Of a stretch of DNA of 64,000 bases, positions 46,712 to 59,999 are shown piece after piece; the stretch's first letter is position 1, and each line of letters opens with the position of its first letter. The notes under the pieces were generated by a model. That model saw nothing but the letters and a program-made list of their open reading frames with translations. It was not told where the DNA came from and searched no databases. The DNA comes from Microdochium bolleyi (lineage: Eukaryota > Ascomycota > Sordariomycetes > Xylariales > Microdochiaceae): assembly GCA_001566295.1 (NCBI GenBank), contig KQ964250.1, positions 1,240,001-1,304,000 on the forward strand, in the 5' to 3' direction. The position numbers and the translations under genes are program-made.

Positions 46712-47191
46712 ACCGTGATCGCGTCACGACGAACTCAGGAGCTATATGGCCTTGGATTGAACAATTCGGGATTTGGATGAGGACAGGAAGGAGCTTTGGT
46801 GGTGACTGGGAGGCGCGACGAATGACGTCCAAGCAGGAGTCTCGAATACGGTTAGGCGCAGAGGGCGAGCTGTTCTGCGACTCGTGGTTGATTGGCCGAG
46901 CTGAGCAGAGCTAGCTTGTTGTAGTAAGCCGCGCTGCGGGTCCCAAGCGCTCCTTCCCGCGCAATCGCTTATCGATTGGTACTTGGAGCTTATCTTATCC
47001 CGGTCCGCAAAAAAAAGTAGGATCGCATGCTGTTCGGCGCAGGCACGCACCGCCGCGGTGGGGCGCAAGGGTGCTTGCTATCCTGCAACTTTTCCTCCAA
47101 TTCTCAAGACCGAGATCTTGCTCAACAGAGCCGACGAAGGCGCCTTCCTCACATTGTGCAGAAGCCTGCCTGGTCGCGCGATACCGACACG
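46712..47191. promoter_or_regulatory. Bidirectional promoter of DRN1 and UTP20
   Basis: 480 bp between divergent start codons of two RNA-processing genes. It contains an A-tract at 47010-47016 and an ATG at 47027 that is in frame with UTP20 without a stop. No TATA box is obvious on either strand. Confidence 0.5.
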
Positions 47192-50100
47192 ATGCACTCG
47201 ACCCTATCCGGACGCATCATAAAGCCTCGCAAGGCCTTTAGCACACCGCACCAAAAAAATCACCGGTGGGAGTCTTTCACGACAAAGATCTCCAAGCTTC
47301 ATTCCCTCGATCCGCTGCGCAAGATCCGGAGGCACGACCTCGACAAGGAAGACCTCGACGCCACCACTTCATATTTCAGAAACGGTCTTGAGAAATGGAC
47401 AGATCTCAATATCTCCAAGCCGTACATGGCCTTTCGCCGTGAAGTTCTGCCATGGTCTGACAGCCTGCCCCAACTTCTACATTTCCAGGACAAGATCTTC
47501 GACGCCCTATCGCGGTACATATCAGCCTACGACAAAGAAGCGCTTGAACCCCTTCTCGACCTCCTGACGGCTTTTGCGCACGATCTCGGCGCCCGTTTTG
47601 AGAAATACTACCCAGCAGCACTCACGCTCATCGTACAGGTGGCAAGTCGGCCTCAGGACGCTGCCGTGATCGAGTGGACCTTCGCTTGTCTTGCGTTCCT
47701 CTTCAAATACCTGTCAAAGCTCATCATCCCGAACATCATCCCAACTTACGATACCCTGGCCCCCTTACTGGGACGCGACCGAAATCCGCCGCACATTGCC
47801 CGCTTCGCTGCCGAGGCACTCAGCTTCCTGGTCAAGAAGGCTGCAGCGCCCGCCCATCGAGAGAAGGCTCTGCCCCGGCTGATTCAATATGCACGAGACG
47901 ATCTCGAGAAAAATGCCGAAAGCCGACAACATGGCCTATACTACCACGGTCTCGCAACCATGTTCGCTGAGGCGATGAAGGGCCAAGGGCGAGTGGTGCA
48001 CACCACGGGGCCCGAGATCCTGAGGGCGCTGATCGCCTCGGTGCCTTCTGCGCAGTCTCTGTCTACCAGGCCGGCAATGTGGTCCGACCTCGTCTGTGCT
48101 GTCCTTGTCAGTCTTGTCCACCACACGACATCAGAGACTTTCACTCCAGTTTTTGAGATTGTTCTTGAATGCGCCCAGCAGGACTCGGCGACCGAGATCG
48201 AGTCGTTGCGTAGCTGTCTATACATAAGATTCTTTGGCACAATCGCTGGTGTTCGCAAAGGAAGTCGGATCAGACAGTGGCCCGAGGTACTGGGATCAGT
48301 GCTGGACTGTCTGAAGCGCATCGCGAAAGTGCTGCAGTCTGCGGACGGGCAGGACCAGGCTTTGTTCTGGCAGCAAGTTGTGGTAAATGTTGCTATTGTA
48401 TGGCAGCTGGCCCCAGTGGATTCAATCATTCCGTGTATCACCAGCTTCAGTGGTCTCATGACCAATGAGCCTTTGATGCGATGGTTCATTCCATTCTGCT
48501 CGTTCTTCTCCCAGCTCGATCCCGACAGGTTTCGCAGTCTGTTCCTGAAGCAATTTCAAAAGTCAGTCACTCTCAGTCATTGAAGCAACCAACATTCAAC
48601 TAACATTCTGCAGGTTCGTTGTTCTGCATTGGTCGGAAGAGCCAAACGAGGATCTTCTATGCGTGCTTTTGCCGCGGATGATTGAAGGTCGTGGCCTGCC
48701 CGGGCTATCCGACCCAGAAGACTTCTCTTTGCCTCAATCATGGCAGGATCAGATAGTCAGCAAGTTTGAGCGACTTGAAGTCTCGCCGTTCCCCGAGCAA
48801 GGCGCTGCAAATGCCTGCGACAAAGATCAGAAAACATGGCACGACAAGTGCCTTCCGAACTACTCAGCATTGCTCCAACTCCTCCAGATCACGACCGTCC
48901 GCCCATCAACTTATGGTCCCATCGCAGAGCTGCTGCTCAGAAAGCTCAAGTTGGCGCTGCGGCCATCTCAATCTATAGCAACAGAAGAGGCTCGGTTCAT
49001 CGTCACGCAGGGATTTTCGGCCTATCTCAAGATGACAGAAGCAACTGGTCAACTAGACAGTTCTATTGGGCCACTACTCAGAGCGGCTGCACCAAGGTAC
49101 CACGATCTGACTGGGTTCCTGGAGGCTATGATCGAGTACGAAGAGCGTCTGAACGGCAAGCGAAGCCCAGAGAGCGAAGGGTCTAGCCAAGATGGCGAGG
49201 AGAGCCCGTTGCTCAAATGTCTCATTGATAATTTGGCAGCCCCGTCCCACCGTCATCGCTTGGCTTCTTTACGCTTGCTTAATCGCCTTGATGCAGCTGG
49301 TGATCAGCACGATGCACTCGCTATCATGCTGCAGACCGAGGAAACTCCACTAGATGTGCAGAACATCAGAGCTATCTCTGTGCATCTGCGCAAACTTGCA
49401 ATGGTTTATCCTAACATCAGTGCGGGATCTTGGCTACTGCGTGCGGTACCTTCTTTCCTTTTCGGAGTACTTACTGTGCGTCTCACTCCGCTATGGGATT
49501 CAGCTGTGGAGACGTTGGCGCAAATCGGCACCACAAGATACGGCGATGAGCCTGTCGCCGAGCTTGCGTTCAGGTGGCTTGCAATCCCCTCTAAAAGATG
49601 GGATGGCCCAGTCAACGACTCAATAGCGCAGCAAAACAGGGGCCGCACTGATTTCGAATGTCCGAACTTGAGTCGTCTCCATGCCGGTGGCTTCGAGGTG
49701 CAGAAGGTTGTCTCCGCACCATCAGATCTACTTTTGCAGACCTTCGAAGAACAGCAAGAGTTGACACCACCAGCGCCGGACAACGCCAGGTCGCAGGCTC
49801 TGAAAGTCTTGGCTGCCGTGCCCTCACTCGCAGAGAAGCGCTCGCGGAAACTGGTTCCATTCTTCCTGACTTGGAATCAGGAGAGCTCCCAGCAGCAAAC
49901 TGGAGACAACGATGACGACGACGAGGATGAGATGTCCACAGAGTCATGGTCTCTTTTCGACAAGAAGGCCTTGATGAAGGTCTTTGCACAATTCACGAAC
50001 CCTAAGGTGCTCTTCCAGAGCCAGCAAGTGTACGAGGCGCTGCTACGCTTATTGGGTAATGGTGATCTCGAGGTCCAGAAGACGTCATTGAAAGCAATCC

Positions 50101-53100
50101 TTGCCTGGAAACAAGAAGGTGTCAAGCCCTATCAGGAGAACTTGGAGTATCTCCTCGATGACGCACGCTTCAAGAACGAGCTCACCGTTCTGTTTCAGGG
50201 CGATCACCAGATTAAGCCCGAACATCGAGGAGAAGTCATGCCGGTCTTGCTCAGACTCCTTTACGGTCGCACAATCTCCAAGAAGGGTGTTGCTAGTGGC
50301 CGTGGTGGTCAGCACGCAACTCGACTGGCAGTCCTGCGACAACTCAACGTTCACGATATTGGCGGGTTTCTCGACATCGCGCTAGGAGATCTACAAGGTA
50401 TCCAGGTGACAGAGAACGGTCGGGTGCGCGAAGAGACCTTCACTCAGGACGTCTTGCCCATTCGCAAACAAGCCGGCTTCCTGCGTATGGTTGAGGCTAT
50501 CATCGACGAACTTGGCGAGAGTGTACAATCCTACACGGATAAGATGCTGAATCCCGTGCTCTTTTGCTTGGTTCAAGCTTGTCGCAACCTGAAGGATAAG
50601 GGTGACAACGACAACGACGATTCGGAAGGTCTCGAGAATGTTTCGCTGCATCGTACAGTGAGGTCCTCTGCTCTCAAGTGCCTTATCGCACTTCTGCGTA
50701 AAGCACCTGGCTTCGACTGGGACCCGTACAAAGAGGTCATCGTTCGCGAGGCAGTGAGTCCCCGCATCGAGAATCTGCCAACTGAGAATACCCAAGGTAT
50801 CTCCGGTGTCCTGCAGCTCGTGTGGACTCTTTCTGCGTCCCCCAAGACTGCGCTTTTCCTGGCGATAGATGGCCGGATCATCCGCAAGCTCGCCAACTGT
50901 CTCCCTATCGAGAAGTCCAAGGATGAGGTGAAGGTCTACGCCCTCAGTATCGTTCGGAACCTCGTAAAGCTGTCCCAGCAATCCGCCCTCGAATCCGAGT
51001 TTAATGAACTTATCGAGGAAGAGCTTCTTCAGCCAAATCTGGACTTGATCCTGTCCAGCATCACGGTTGTTCTCAAGGCAAAGGGCGAGATTGGCAAAGA
51101 CCTCCTTACGGCCTGTATCGAATCCGTCGTTGAGCTGTCGCCCCTCCTACGCCAGTATGGTCAGGCCGCAGAGCTCATTGACGTGGCGGTCTTCTTGCTC
51201 AGCGAGCCAGCTAGGAGGGTGAGTCCCAAGGTGAAGGGCAGCATTCTCTCCATACTCGAAAGCATGCTTCAGATTGGGGATGTCAATGACAATGCCGAAC
51301 TGTACGGCAAGGTGTACTCAGCCATTGCAGTATTGTTCGGATATTTCAGAGATCGCACAAATCGCCAGGCTTTGTGCCGCGTGCTTGCAATCCTTTCGAA
51401 GGACTCTCCCGTCGATCAGGAGGTTTCGGCCTTGTGCTCTCGGCTCAACGCTTTCAAGGAGAATCGGATGGACGAGCCAGACTTCGAGACGAGGCTATCT
51501 GCATTCAATGCCATCACTAAAGCGCGAGATGTCCCGTTCACTACTAGGGAATGGGAACCTCTGATACACAACATGCTTTTCTATATTCGTCGCGATGAGG
51601 ACTATGGTGTTCTTTCGGCAAATGCGGCTGACTGTATATGCAAGTTCATCGAGATCACTGCAGGTCTTGGGTCGTCGGCAAACGAGGGCTACCTTGCTAT
51701 GCTTGGCGATGTTGTCTTGCCAGCTATGCACTCGAACGCCAAAGACGAATCAGAAACCGTGCGCCGCGAGACCGTCCGGGTCGTCGGTGTCATGGTCACG
51801 ACTCTGCCTTCATGGCCACCTGTCAGTGACATGGTCGGCCTCAGTCCCGAGCCAGATGAGAAGGAGTCGGATCCCAGCTTCTTCAGCAATATCCTCAAGC
51901 CTGCAACAGCTCGCCAGATGCGGGCACTCCAATTTCTCATTCAAGTCAATCACGGGCAAGAGCTCAATAGCCGCAACCTGGCTCACTTCTTCCTTCCCCT
52001 GCTGGAGCACTTCATCTTCGGTAAAGAGGAGGGAAGCGATGATCAGGGTATTGGTGCGCAGGCCGGCACCACGGTTGCTGAGATCGCCATCTCTCTTGAC
52101 TGGCCTCAGTATCGTGCGACATTACGCAGGTACATCGGCTACATCCAGTCGAAGCCAGAGATGCAGAAACAGCTTGTGAGACTTCTCGGCAAGTTCATCG
52201 ACACTCTCGCAGTCGCGCACGCCGAGAAGAATCAGGATGTCATGGAAGTAGATGGCAGCGCTGCTGCTGTTGAAACGCCCAAGAAGAGAAAGCTCGCAAG
52301 AACGATGCCTGCGGCAGAGAAGTTCAGCGAGGATCTTCTCACAAACATTCTGCCACCGCTCCTGGACTACATCCACGAGAAGGACGAGACCACCGTCAGC
52401 TCTCGTGTACCTGTTGGCATCGTCATCGTCAAGATTCTAAAGCTGCTCCCAGAAGAAGCGCTCAACCAAAAGCTCCCAGGAGTCCTGACAGATATCTGCC
52501 ACATCCTCAGGAGTAAGGCTGAAGAGTCCCGCGTGATGGCCAGAGACACACTTGCGAAAATGACATTGCTGCTGGGTCCTTCATGCTTTGGCTTCGTGTT
52601 GGACGAGCTCAGAGGAGCATTGACAAAAGGCTATCAGCTACACGTCCTGTCTTACACCATGCACACGATCCTTTTACACGTCATTCCGCAATTCCAGCCG
52701 GGCGATCTCGACTACTGCCTTGATACCATTGTTGCAGTCATCATGGACGACATCTTCGGTGTCGTCGGTTTGGAGAAGGACGCCGAAGAGTACACCAGCA
52801 AAATGAAGGAGGTGAAGAGCAGCAAGAGTCAGGACTCGATGGAGCTCATCGCGAAGACAGCCTCGATCAGTCATCTGGTCAAACTTGTACAACCCTTGCA
52901 ATCACTTCTGATGGAGAAGCTCGATCTTCGCATGGTGCGCAAGATTGACGACTTACTGTCACGAATCGCCACTGGACTCATGGGAAATGCAGCAGCCGAG
53001 AGTCGAGACACATTAATGTTCTGCTACGAAGTCATCCAGAAAGTCTACCAGAGCGAGAAGCCCGAGGCAGAGCCGAAGCTAGACCCGAAGCTTCGCCGAT

Positions 53101-55259
53101 ATCTCATCCAGAAAGGAGCAAAGAAGAGCGGCGAGCGTGGCACAACGAACAAGTACACTTTCAAGCTTACTCGTTTTGCCATCGATGTCCTCAGATCTGT
53201 GCTCAGGAAACACGACAGTCTCCGCACCGCAGCCAACATCACAGGTTTCGTCCCGATCTTCGGTGACGCGATTGTGGCAGGCCATGAGGAGATCAAGATC
53301 GCAACTTTCAAGCTCCTCGTCGTGTTAGTCAAGGTTCCATTCAAGAATGACGACTCCGAGAAGCTCTACAAGGTAGCCGCCAAGGACGCCATCAGATGCC
53401 TGTCATCTTCGACCTCGACCACCACAGACATCGCGCAGACATCGCTAAAGCTCATGTCGACGATTCTTCGTGATCGCCGGGACGTGCCTGTCAAGGAAGC
53501 CGCTGTCGATATGCTGCTGGGTAAGCTTAAGGACGACTTGACGGAGCCACTCTACCGCCACGTCACCTTCAATTTCCTGCGCTCCGTCTTAGAACGCAAG
53601 ATTGAGACCGCCACTGTGTACGACACGTTGGACTACGTTGGCACTATCATGGTCACCAATGACGACAAGGACACCCGCGACTTGGCAAGAGGCGCGTTCT
53701 TCCAGTTCCTTCGAGAGTATCCTCAAAAGAAGAACCGATGGGCGAAGCAGCTCACTTTTGTGGTGGCAAACTTACAATATGATCGCGAGGGCGGAAGACT
53801 GTCCGCAATGGAGATCATTCACCTGCTGCTGATGAAGGCTGCGGACGATTTTGTCCAGGAGGTTGCCACCAGCTGTTTCATCCCGCTCATCATGGTCCTG
53901 GCCAACGACGATAGCGAGAAGTGCCGCCTGGCTGCTGCTGAGTTGATCAAGGAGATCTTCCGGAAGGCTGACAAGGAGCGGACCTCCAAGTTCCTCGCCT
54001 TGGTGCGCAATTGGCTCGAGCAAGAAGACAATTTGCCGGTCCTTCGCCTCGGCTTACAAGGATTCGCTCTCTACTTTGAGGCTCGCGACCCGACGCCCAA
54101 AGATAAGAAGGATCTCAACCTGCTCTTGGCCAGCATGGTGAAACTCTTGGAGGACTACAAATCGAGCTCCCAGGATGCAGATCTCCTGATAACCCTACTC
54201 CAAACGGCGCCGATGCTCATCGAAAAACATCCCGCGATCACTCTGGCCAACTCCGAGCTGTGGGATCTCATTCCCAAGCCACTCGCGCACTCAGATGCAG
54301 CTGTCAAGCTCTCCAGTGTTAGACTTCTCAACACATACCTCGCCGACTTTTACCAGAGCAACGACGTTTCTGCTCCCGGTGACACCATCACGGGCTCGCA
54401 GGGGCTGCAGATCACGAAAGAGAAGGTCCAACAGCTTCTTATGCATGCTGTGGGGGTTTTGAATCCCGCTGTCATCTCACGATGGAGGCGAAAGTCGCTG
54501 AAGAAGAGCGGCAGTGCGGCTTTCCCCATGGACGAAGCCAACAGCGCCGATGCCACTGAAGTGGATGAAACACTGGCCACCGAGGTCAGCCGCGTTATCG
54601 TGATGCTTGCCAAGTTCCTCCCCGTGGACGAAACGTCCAATGAGGAGATCGCAGAAGATGACGAGGCAGCCGATGAGCAAGATGAGGACGAGGACGATGA
54701 TGAATGGAACGGTGTCGACGACGAAGACAAGGATAAAGCGGGCACGGGCGCTGAAGTTTCGCTGCAGACATTCATATCCTGGCTCTCCCACATCCTTATC
54801 CAAGAGACCCCGCCCCGGGCTCCCTACCTGGTCCCGAAGGTCGGCGTCGCCGATATCCTTAGTATCCTCCTCGCAACCCTTCCTGCCACCGCGCTCGCCG
54901 ACTCATCCACGCTGTTCACCCTGCTCACGCCCCTGCACCATCTGACGGATCCGAACATTCCCGTCCCGCAGTCGGCCGACAGCCTCTTCACAACGCGCTA
55001 CGAGGGTCTGAAGACCAAGGCTGAGGAGACCATGGATGCGCTACAGCGCAGGGTCGGCACCGCCGCTTATACGACGGCGTTGATGCGCGTGACCGAGCAC
55101 GCGCGCAAGAGGCGCGAGGCGCGCAGCCGGAAGCGCAAGATCGAGGCCGTCAGCGCGCCGGACCGGTACGGCAAGTGGAAGAAGGGCAGGCTGGACCGCA
55201 AAGTGCACCGGCGCAAGGAGAGGGGCCAGGAGAATAGGAGCAGGAGGCATGCCTATTAG
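47192..55259 (+). CDS. UTP20: U3 snoRNP protein Utp20 (DRIM family), 2671 aa
   Basis: Two exons: 47192-48561 and 48614-55259, with donor GTCAGT, branch CTAAC and acceptor TGCAG. The protein is a very long alpha-helical (HEAT-repeat-type) solenoid, close in size to yeast (about 2500) and human (about 2800) Utp20. Family segments include IIKPRKAFSTPHQKNHRWESFTTKI at the start (abridged), HWSEEPNEDLL, the DRIM region with DRTNRQALCRVLAILS and MLFYIRRDEDYGVL, and ILRSKAEESRVMARDTLAKM. An acidic stretch (EDDEAADEQDEDEDDDEWNGVDDED, abridged) lies near residue 2480, and the C-terminus is very basic (KRRKIEA-type, HARKRREARSRKRK), fitting nucleolar location. It is part of the small-subunit processome for 18S rRNA. 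An in-frame ATG at 47027 would add 55 Arg/Ser-rich residues; 47192 was chosen since the family-like sequence starts there. Confidence 0.96.
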
Positions 55260-55897
55260 TCTCACCCACCGCATGCGTGGTCTAGTCACGATGCGTAGGA
55301 TGCACCACACTAGAAGATATTATTTATGACACCACTGTATATATGTACATACACTTGCAGGCAAAACTGCTGCTATCAGCATTCATCCGAGTTCTTTGTC
55401 AACGATACGCGGGGCTACATCATTTGAAGTGGTCTCAGATAGTTTGTGCTTGTTAATCAATTGCTTCTAAGAAAACCAGAGTGGGGTATATCGCGTTTGT
55501 CTATGATACAGATAATGATGGAATCTTGATGGTGGGGGACTGGTGTGGTGTAGTTGTGCTGCGGAATTCCCGCCTGAATCGTCTGCGAAAGATCGTGTCT
55601 GGCTGATGGGCCAAGTGACCACAAACTCGGATCTCGTCGTGTCTTCGCGTGATACACCAAACATATGACCATGGCTGAGTACAACGTCTCGCAAATCGTA
55701 AGCGCCTTCGCCAGCAGGCGCTAGACGTCGGCTCCGTGAAGCGTGCATCTGCTTGCACGACAAGGCAGACCACATCCTTGGTAGTAGCTCAATCTCGAGC
55801 TACAGTCGGATGCAGGTCTTTCACGACAAGAACTTGACCCAGCTTTTCGCCTGCCGGACAGCGAGGAGCCCGGAAAGTTCAGCCAACGGTTTCTTCT
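55260..55897. other. Shared 3' region of UTP20 and ZIM17
   Basis: 638 bp between convergent stop codons. AT-richer than its flanks, consistent with 3' UTRs. No ORF or RNA gene seen. Confidence 0.5.
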
Positions 55898-56443
55898 TCA
55901 AGGCGTCCCCGGCGCCGAGTCGGCAGCTGCCACCGTCTCGTCGGGCCAGAATTCGACGTCGCCATCCTCGCCCAGTGTGCCACGCTTGACGAGCTGGCCC
56001 TTCTCCCGCATGAGATCCTCGACCGTGAGCTTGCGGTCGCCAAAAATGTTAAGGTGGTCGCTGATGATGTGCCGGTTGCGGCACGACGGGCAGGTGATGA
56101 GCACCGAGCCCTTGTGGTACCCTTGCTTGGACACCACGTGCGTCGAGCGCTCGGTGCAGGGGACGCAGGTGAAAGTGAGCTGGTAGTGCGGCTCGACGAG
56201 CTTGCGCGCCTTGACCGTCGAGCCACTCTCATCTTCCCCTTGTTGTTCTTGGTTGGTCTTTTGAGATGTTCGCGGGGAGCGGGTAGGGGGCTTTGGTATG
56301 CTGTGTGCAAGGCGGACGGGTGCTGCTGCTTGGAGGTGTCGAGACCACACGGTTTGTGGCAGTGACAGGGGCCTGGCGAAGGATGTTGAGGCGGTTCGAG
56401 ATGCCCCGCGGAGGAGGGCTGCGGCAGATCTTGAGGCTGACAT
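55898..56443 (-). CDS. ZIM17: Mitochondrial DNL-type zinc finger protein Zim17/Tim15/Hep1
   Basis: Single exon, 181 aa. The N-terminal about 50 residues are rich in Arg, Ser and Ala without acidic residues, a mitochondrial presequence. The DNL-type zinc finger follows: TFTCVPCTERS with C93 and C96, KQGYHKGSVLITCPSCRNRH with C118 and C121, then ISDHLNIFGDRKLTVEDLMREKG. All four zinc cysteines are intact; the namesake D-N-L reads D129-H-L here, a substitution I believe also occurs in other fungi. The protein is a matrix co-chaperone that keeps mitochondrial Hsp70 soluble and supports protein import and Fe-S assembly. A 425-codon frame on the same strand in another register (57156-55879) is a shadow. 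It is divergent from CUL3. Confidence 0.95.
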   Translation of the reverse strand: MSASRSAAALLRGASRTASTSFARPLSLPQTVWSRHLQAAAPVRLAHSIPKPPTRSPRTSQKTNQEQQGEDESGSTVKARKLVEPHYQLTFTCVPCTERSTHVVSKQGYHKGSVLITCPSCRNRHIISDHLNIFGDRKLTVEDLMREKGQLVKRGTLGEDGDVEFWPDETVAAADSAPGTP

Positions 56444-57316
56444 GCTTGTACTGATGTCGAGGTGTTAGCTTGACCTTTGCTGCTTCGTGAAAGTCTAGAG
56501 ACAAATATCTGTGTTCTGTCTGCACAGTTGAAGTGGTCGTTTTGTGAGCGTCGCACGCTGTAGCGGTTCTGGTGTCGGCGGCTTTTGACGAGACAAGTGG
56601 GAGCTAGCACGCCGTTGTGGATATGCGATCGAGTCCAACAACATATGACGAAACAGCTCGGAGTTGATTTTTGCGATAAGGCCGGCGATAAGGGAGGCCC
56701 CCTGCCTCGGCCACTATGGGGTACCTGAGACCCGCCTTTCTTTGCCTCACCGCCCGGCAGAATGCCGCGGCTGCTCCAGCTTTGTGAATGCTCCGTCCGA
56801 TTTGCCCCTCGTCGTGAATGGCGATGGGACTGGAGTCCGCCGCGAGCTTCAAGGTTGCGAAAGCCAACATCGCCGCAAACTGCTCCAGAATCAGACAGCA
56901 GGAAGCTGTGGGAAGCATTAGCGTCCAACAAGCCTACCCGGGCCACTGCAGATCTGTCCAGGCCAGGACGCTTGGACTGTTCGATCTCTCCCGACAGCCC
57001 TCTCTCACCTGGGCATTCTTCAATCCTTCGCCAACAGCACTCGGATTTGCTCCACGTCTCCGCCGTCCGCCACCATAGCCAGTTTCGCAAACCACCACGA
57101 AAACGACCTATCTCTCTCGCTGCCAGCCTCGCATTTAGACTTGTGTCTCCAAGCATGTTTTCGTCTCATGAAATATTAACGGGCTGACTAGAAATATTGT
57201 AACCACTGTAAGCCCTCTACACACGCCCTCCTCAGCACTCACCATGCTGTCAGCTTCAGCCCATCGCGACCTTCAGCCATTCTTTTTACTGACTGCCTGT
57301 GTGAAGCTTCGACAAG
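56444..57316. promoter_or_regulatory. Bidirectional promoter region of ZIM17 and CUL3
   Basis: 873 bp between divergent start codons. Open frames on both strands are GC-driven shadows. No TATA box is obvious, as usual for housekeeping genes. Confidence 0.45.
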
Positions 57317-59999
57317 ATGATTTCCGGTCGTGGCGGCTCCTCGGGCCGCGGCCGCATCCGCCCGCCTCGCAGGGTAAGTCTGGCATCCGCTAAATCGACA
57401 TCCTACGATCCGATATGCAGACCGCGCCGGCGATTTCAGACAGCTTGCTAACCACAATGCGACCTGCAGCCCATGATGCCGCACACCAATACCAGCGACT
57501 TTGAGCAGTGCTGGGAGAAGCTCGAGGGCGCACTGCAAGACATCCATAACAGGAACGCCGGCAACCTGTCCTTCGAACAGCTTTATCGCTACTCATACAA
57601 GATTGTGCTCCAGAAATCAGGCGGCCAGTTGTACGACCGAGTTAAAGAATTTGAGGAGAACTGGTTTGCTCGCAAAATCATGCCGCAGATTCTGAAGCTC
57701 GTCTCGAAGAACCTCGTCAGCGTTACTCTGGACGAAGTGCCCGGATCGAGCGTAGTCGAGCGTCGTGATATCGGCGACAAGTTCCTCAGGGGCATCAAAG
57801 AGTCATGGGAGAACCACAATGTGTCCATGAACATGATTGCCGACATCCTCATGTACCTCGACCGCGGCTACACGCATAACATCAGCCGACCCAGCATCTA
57901 CTCCAGCACGATCGGTCTCTACCGCGATCACATCCTGCGATCATCTCTCCGGGAGAGCGGTTCCGACTGCCTCCTGTTTGATCTCCTGAATGCGACCATT
58001 ATAGACCACATCAACATGGAAAGGGGAGGCGATGTCATTGACAAGACCCTTTTGCATAGCTGCGTCTCCATGCTCGAGGATCTTTTCGAGACGGACGAGG
58101 AAAACGAGGAGCAACGGTTGTACCTTACGACATTTGAGCCCGTATTCATCCAAAACACTCGAGAGTTTTATAGGCGCGAGTGCGAAAAGCTCATCCGAGA
58201 GGCGGACGCTGCTGCCTGGCTTCGATATACTCGGAGACGTATCTCGGAAGAAGCGGATCGTTGCAAGACGACGATTTCAACCATGACTCAGGGCAAAGTA
58301 TCGAAGGTTATCGACGACGAGCTTATCTCAAAACATCTTCGCGAGTTCATGAATCTGGATGGAAGTGGAATCCGCGCTATGATCGACAATGACAGGCTAG
58401 AAGACTTGTCCATCCTTTATGAGCTCGTGGCCCGCATCGATAACACCAAGGAGCCACTACGCAACGCTCTCGCAGCTCGAGTCATCGCTCTCGGCATGGA
58501 GATAGAGCAGGTCCTCAGGAGCACCGACTTCTCGGGTGCTCAGCAAGGCACAGACTCAACAGAACCCGCCGACGGCTCGACCGAGAAGCCCAAGGCTAAG
58601 CCGCTGAATGCGGCTGCTCAACAGACCGCGGCAGCCATCAAATGGGTAGACGATGTGCTGACGCTCAAGGACAAGTTTGACCGTCTCTGGACGGAATGCT
58701 TCCAGGAGGACAATTTGGTCCAGACCTCGCTCACGAATAGCTTCTCTGACTTCATCAACGCGTTCGGCCGCAGCTCAGAGTATGTTTCGCTCTTTATCGA
58801 CGACAACCTCAAGCGAGGCATCAAAAGCAAGACCGAAGCCGAGGTGGACGTGGTTCTGGACAAAGCCATTACCTTAATCCGCTATCTCCGCGAGAAAGAC
58901 AAGTTTGAGCAATATTACCAGAAGCACCTGGCCCGGCGACTGCTTCATGGCAAGTCGGAAAGCGCCGACGTCGAGCGGGAGATGATCTCCCGCATGAAGC
59001 GCGAGCTCGGCAACAACTTCACGCAAAAGTTTGACGGCATGTTCAAAGACATGCAGACGTCCCAAGAGGAAACCGAGAAATATCGCAAACACGTCCGTGG
59101 TCTTGGCGCGAACGACGATAGGCAGATTGAGCTCAACATCAGTGTCCTGGCCGGCAACCACTGGCCGAAGGAGGTCATGGGCCGCCAGTCTGGCTTGGCA
59201 GACGGTTCCAAGATCAACGCGAACTACCCCCGGGAGATCGAGCGCCTGAAGGCCAGCTTCTTCGAGTTCTACTCCAAAGAACGCAGTGGCCGTGTCTTGA
59301 CCTGGGTCGGGACCGCCGGTACCGCCGACATCAAGTGCGTCTTCCCGAAGATTGCCGGCAAGACATCTGGTCCTCTGAGCAAAGAACGGCGTTACGAGCT
59401 CAACGTGTCCACGTACGGCATGATAGTGCTCATGCAGTTCAACGACCTGGCAGACGACGCCTGGCTCTCGTTTGAAGAGATTCAAGCACAGACAAACATC
59501 CCCCAGCCAGATCTCATCAACGTGCTGACCTCGCTGTCTGCCCTCAAGACCTATCGCGTTCTGATGAAGGAGTCTGCCACCAAGCATGCAGCGAAGCCAG
59601 GCGATCGTTTCGCCTTCAACCGCGAGTTCGTCAGCAAGACGATCAAGCTCAAGGTGCCTGCTGTGAACGCGGCGAACAGAGTCGAGTCGGATGAGGAGCG
59701 CAAGGAGACGGAGGAGAAGAACCTCGCCACAAGGATGTACATTGTCGATGCTGCCATCGTCCGCATCATGAAGTACGTATTTCGCACTGCGACTGTATGA
59801 TTCTGGAGACTGACTTGTACTCCTTCCCAGGCAACGCAAGGAGCTCGGCCACAGCCAGCTCATCACAGAAGTGATCCAGGTTCTCACGAACCAGTTCCAG
59901 CCAGACGTTCCCATGATCAAGAGGCGCATCGAGGAGCTAATTTCGCGAGACTACCTCGAGCGCCTTGACGACACGTCTGCATACAGATACGTGGCGTAG
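57317..59999 (+). CDS. CUL3: Cullin-3, scaffold of BTB-CUL3-RBX1 ubiquitin ligases
   Basis: Three exons: 57317-57373, 57470-59772 and 59831-59999, giving 842 aa. Introns have donors GTAAGT and GTACGT, and acceptors TGCAG and CCCAG. Exon 1 encodes a Gly/Arg-rich start (MISGRGGSSGRGRIRPPRR). The cullin repeats begin SDFEQCWEKLEGALQDI and FEQLYRYSYKIVLQKSG, as in CUL3; the cullin-homology domain includes RYLREKDKFEQYYQKHLARRLL and the winged-helix C-terminus ends ISRDYLERLDDTSAYRYVA. The neddylation site is K787 in IVRIMKQRKEL, split by intron 2 between its second and third codon base. The N-terminal repeats bind BTB adaptors, the C-terminus binds RBX1. A Ser/Thr/Ala-rich linker (about residues 365-395) is an insertion relative to animal CUL3. 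The gene is complete. Confidence 0.97.

Noticed and set aside
55879..57156. 425-codon minus-strand frame covering ZIM17 and its promoter
   Set aside because: It is a different register over the ZIM17 coding sequence, whose zinc finger is unmistakable; the product is low-complexity.
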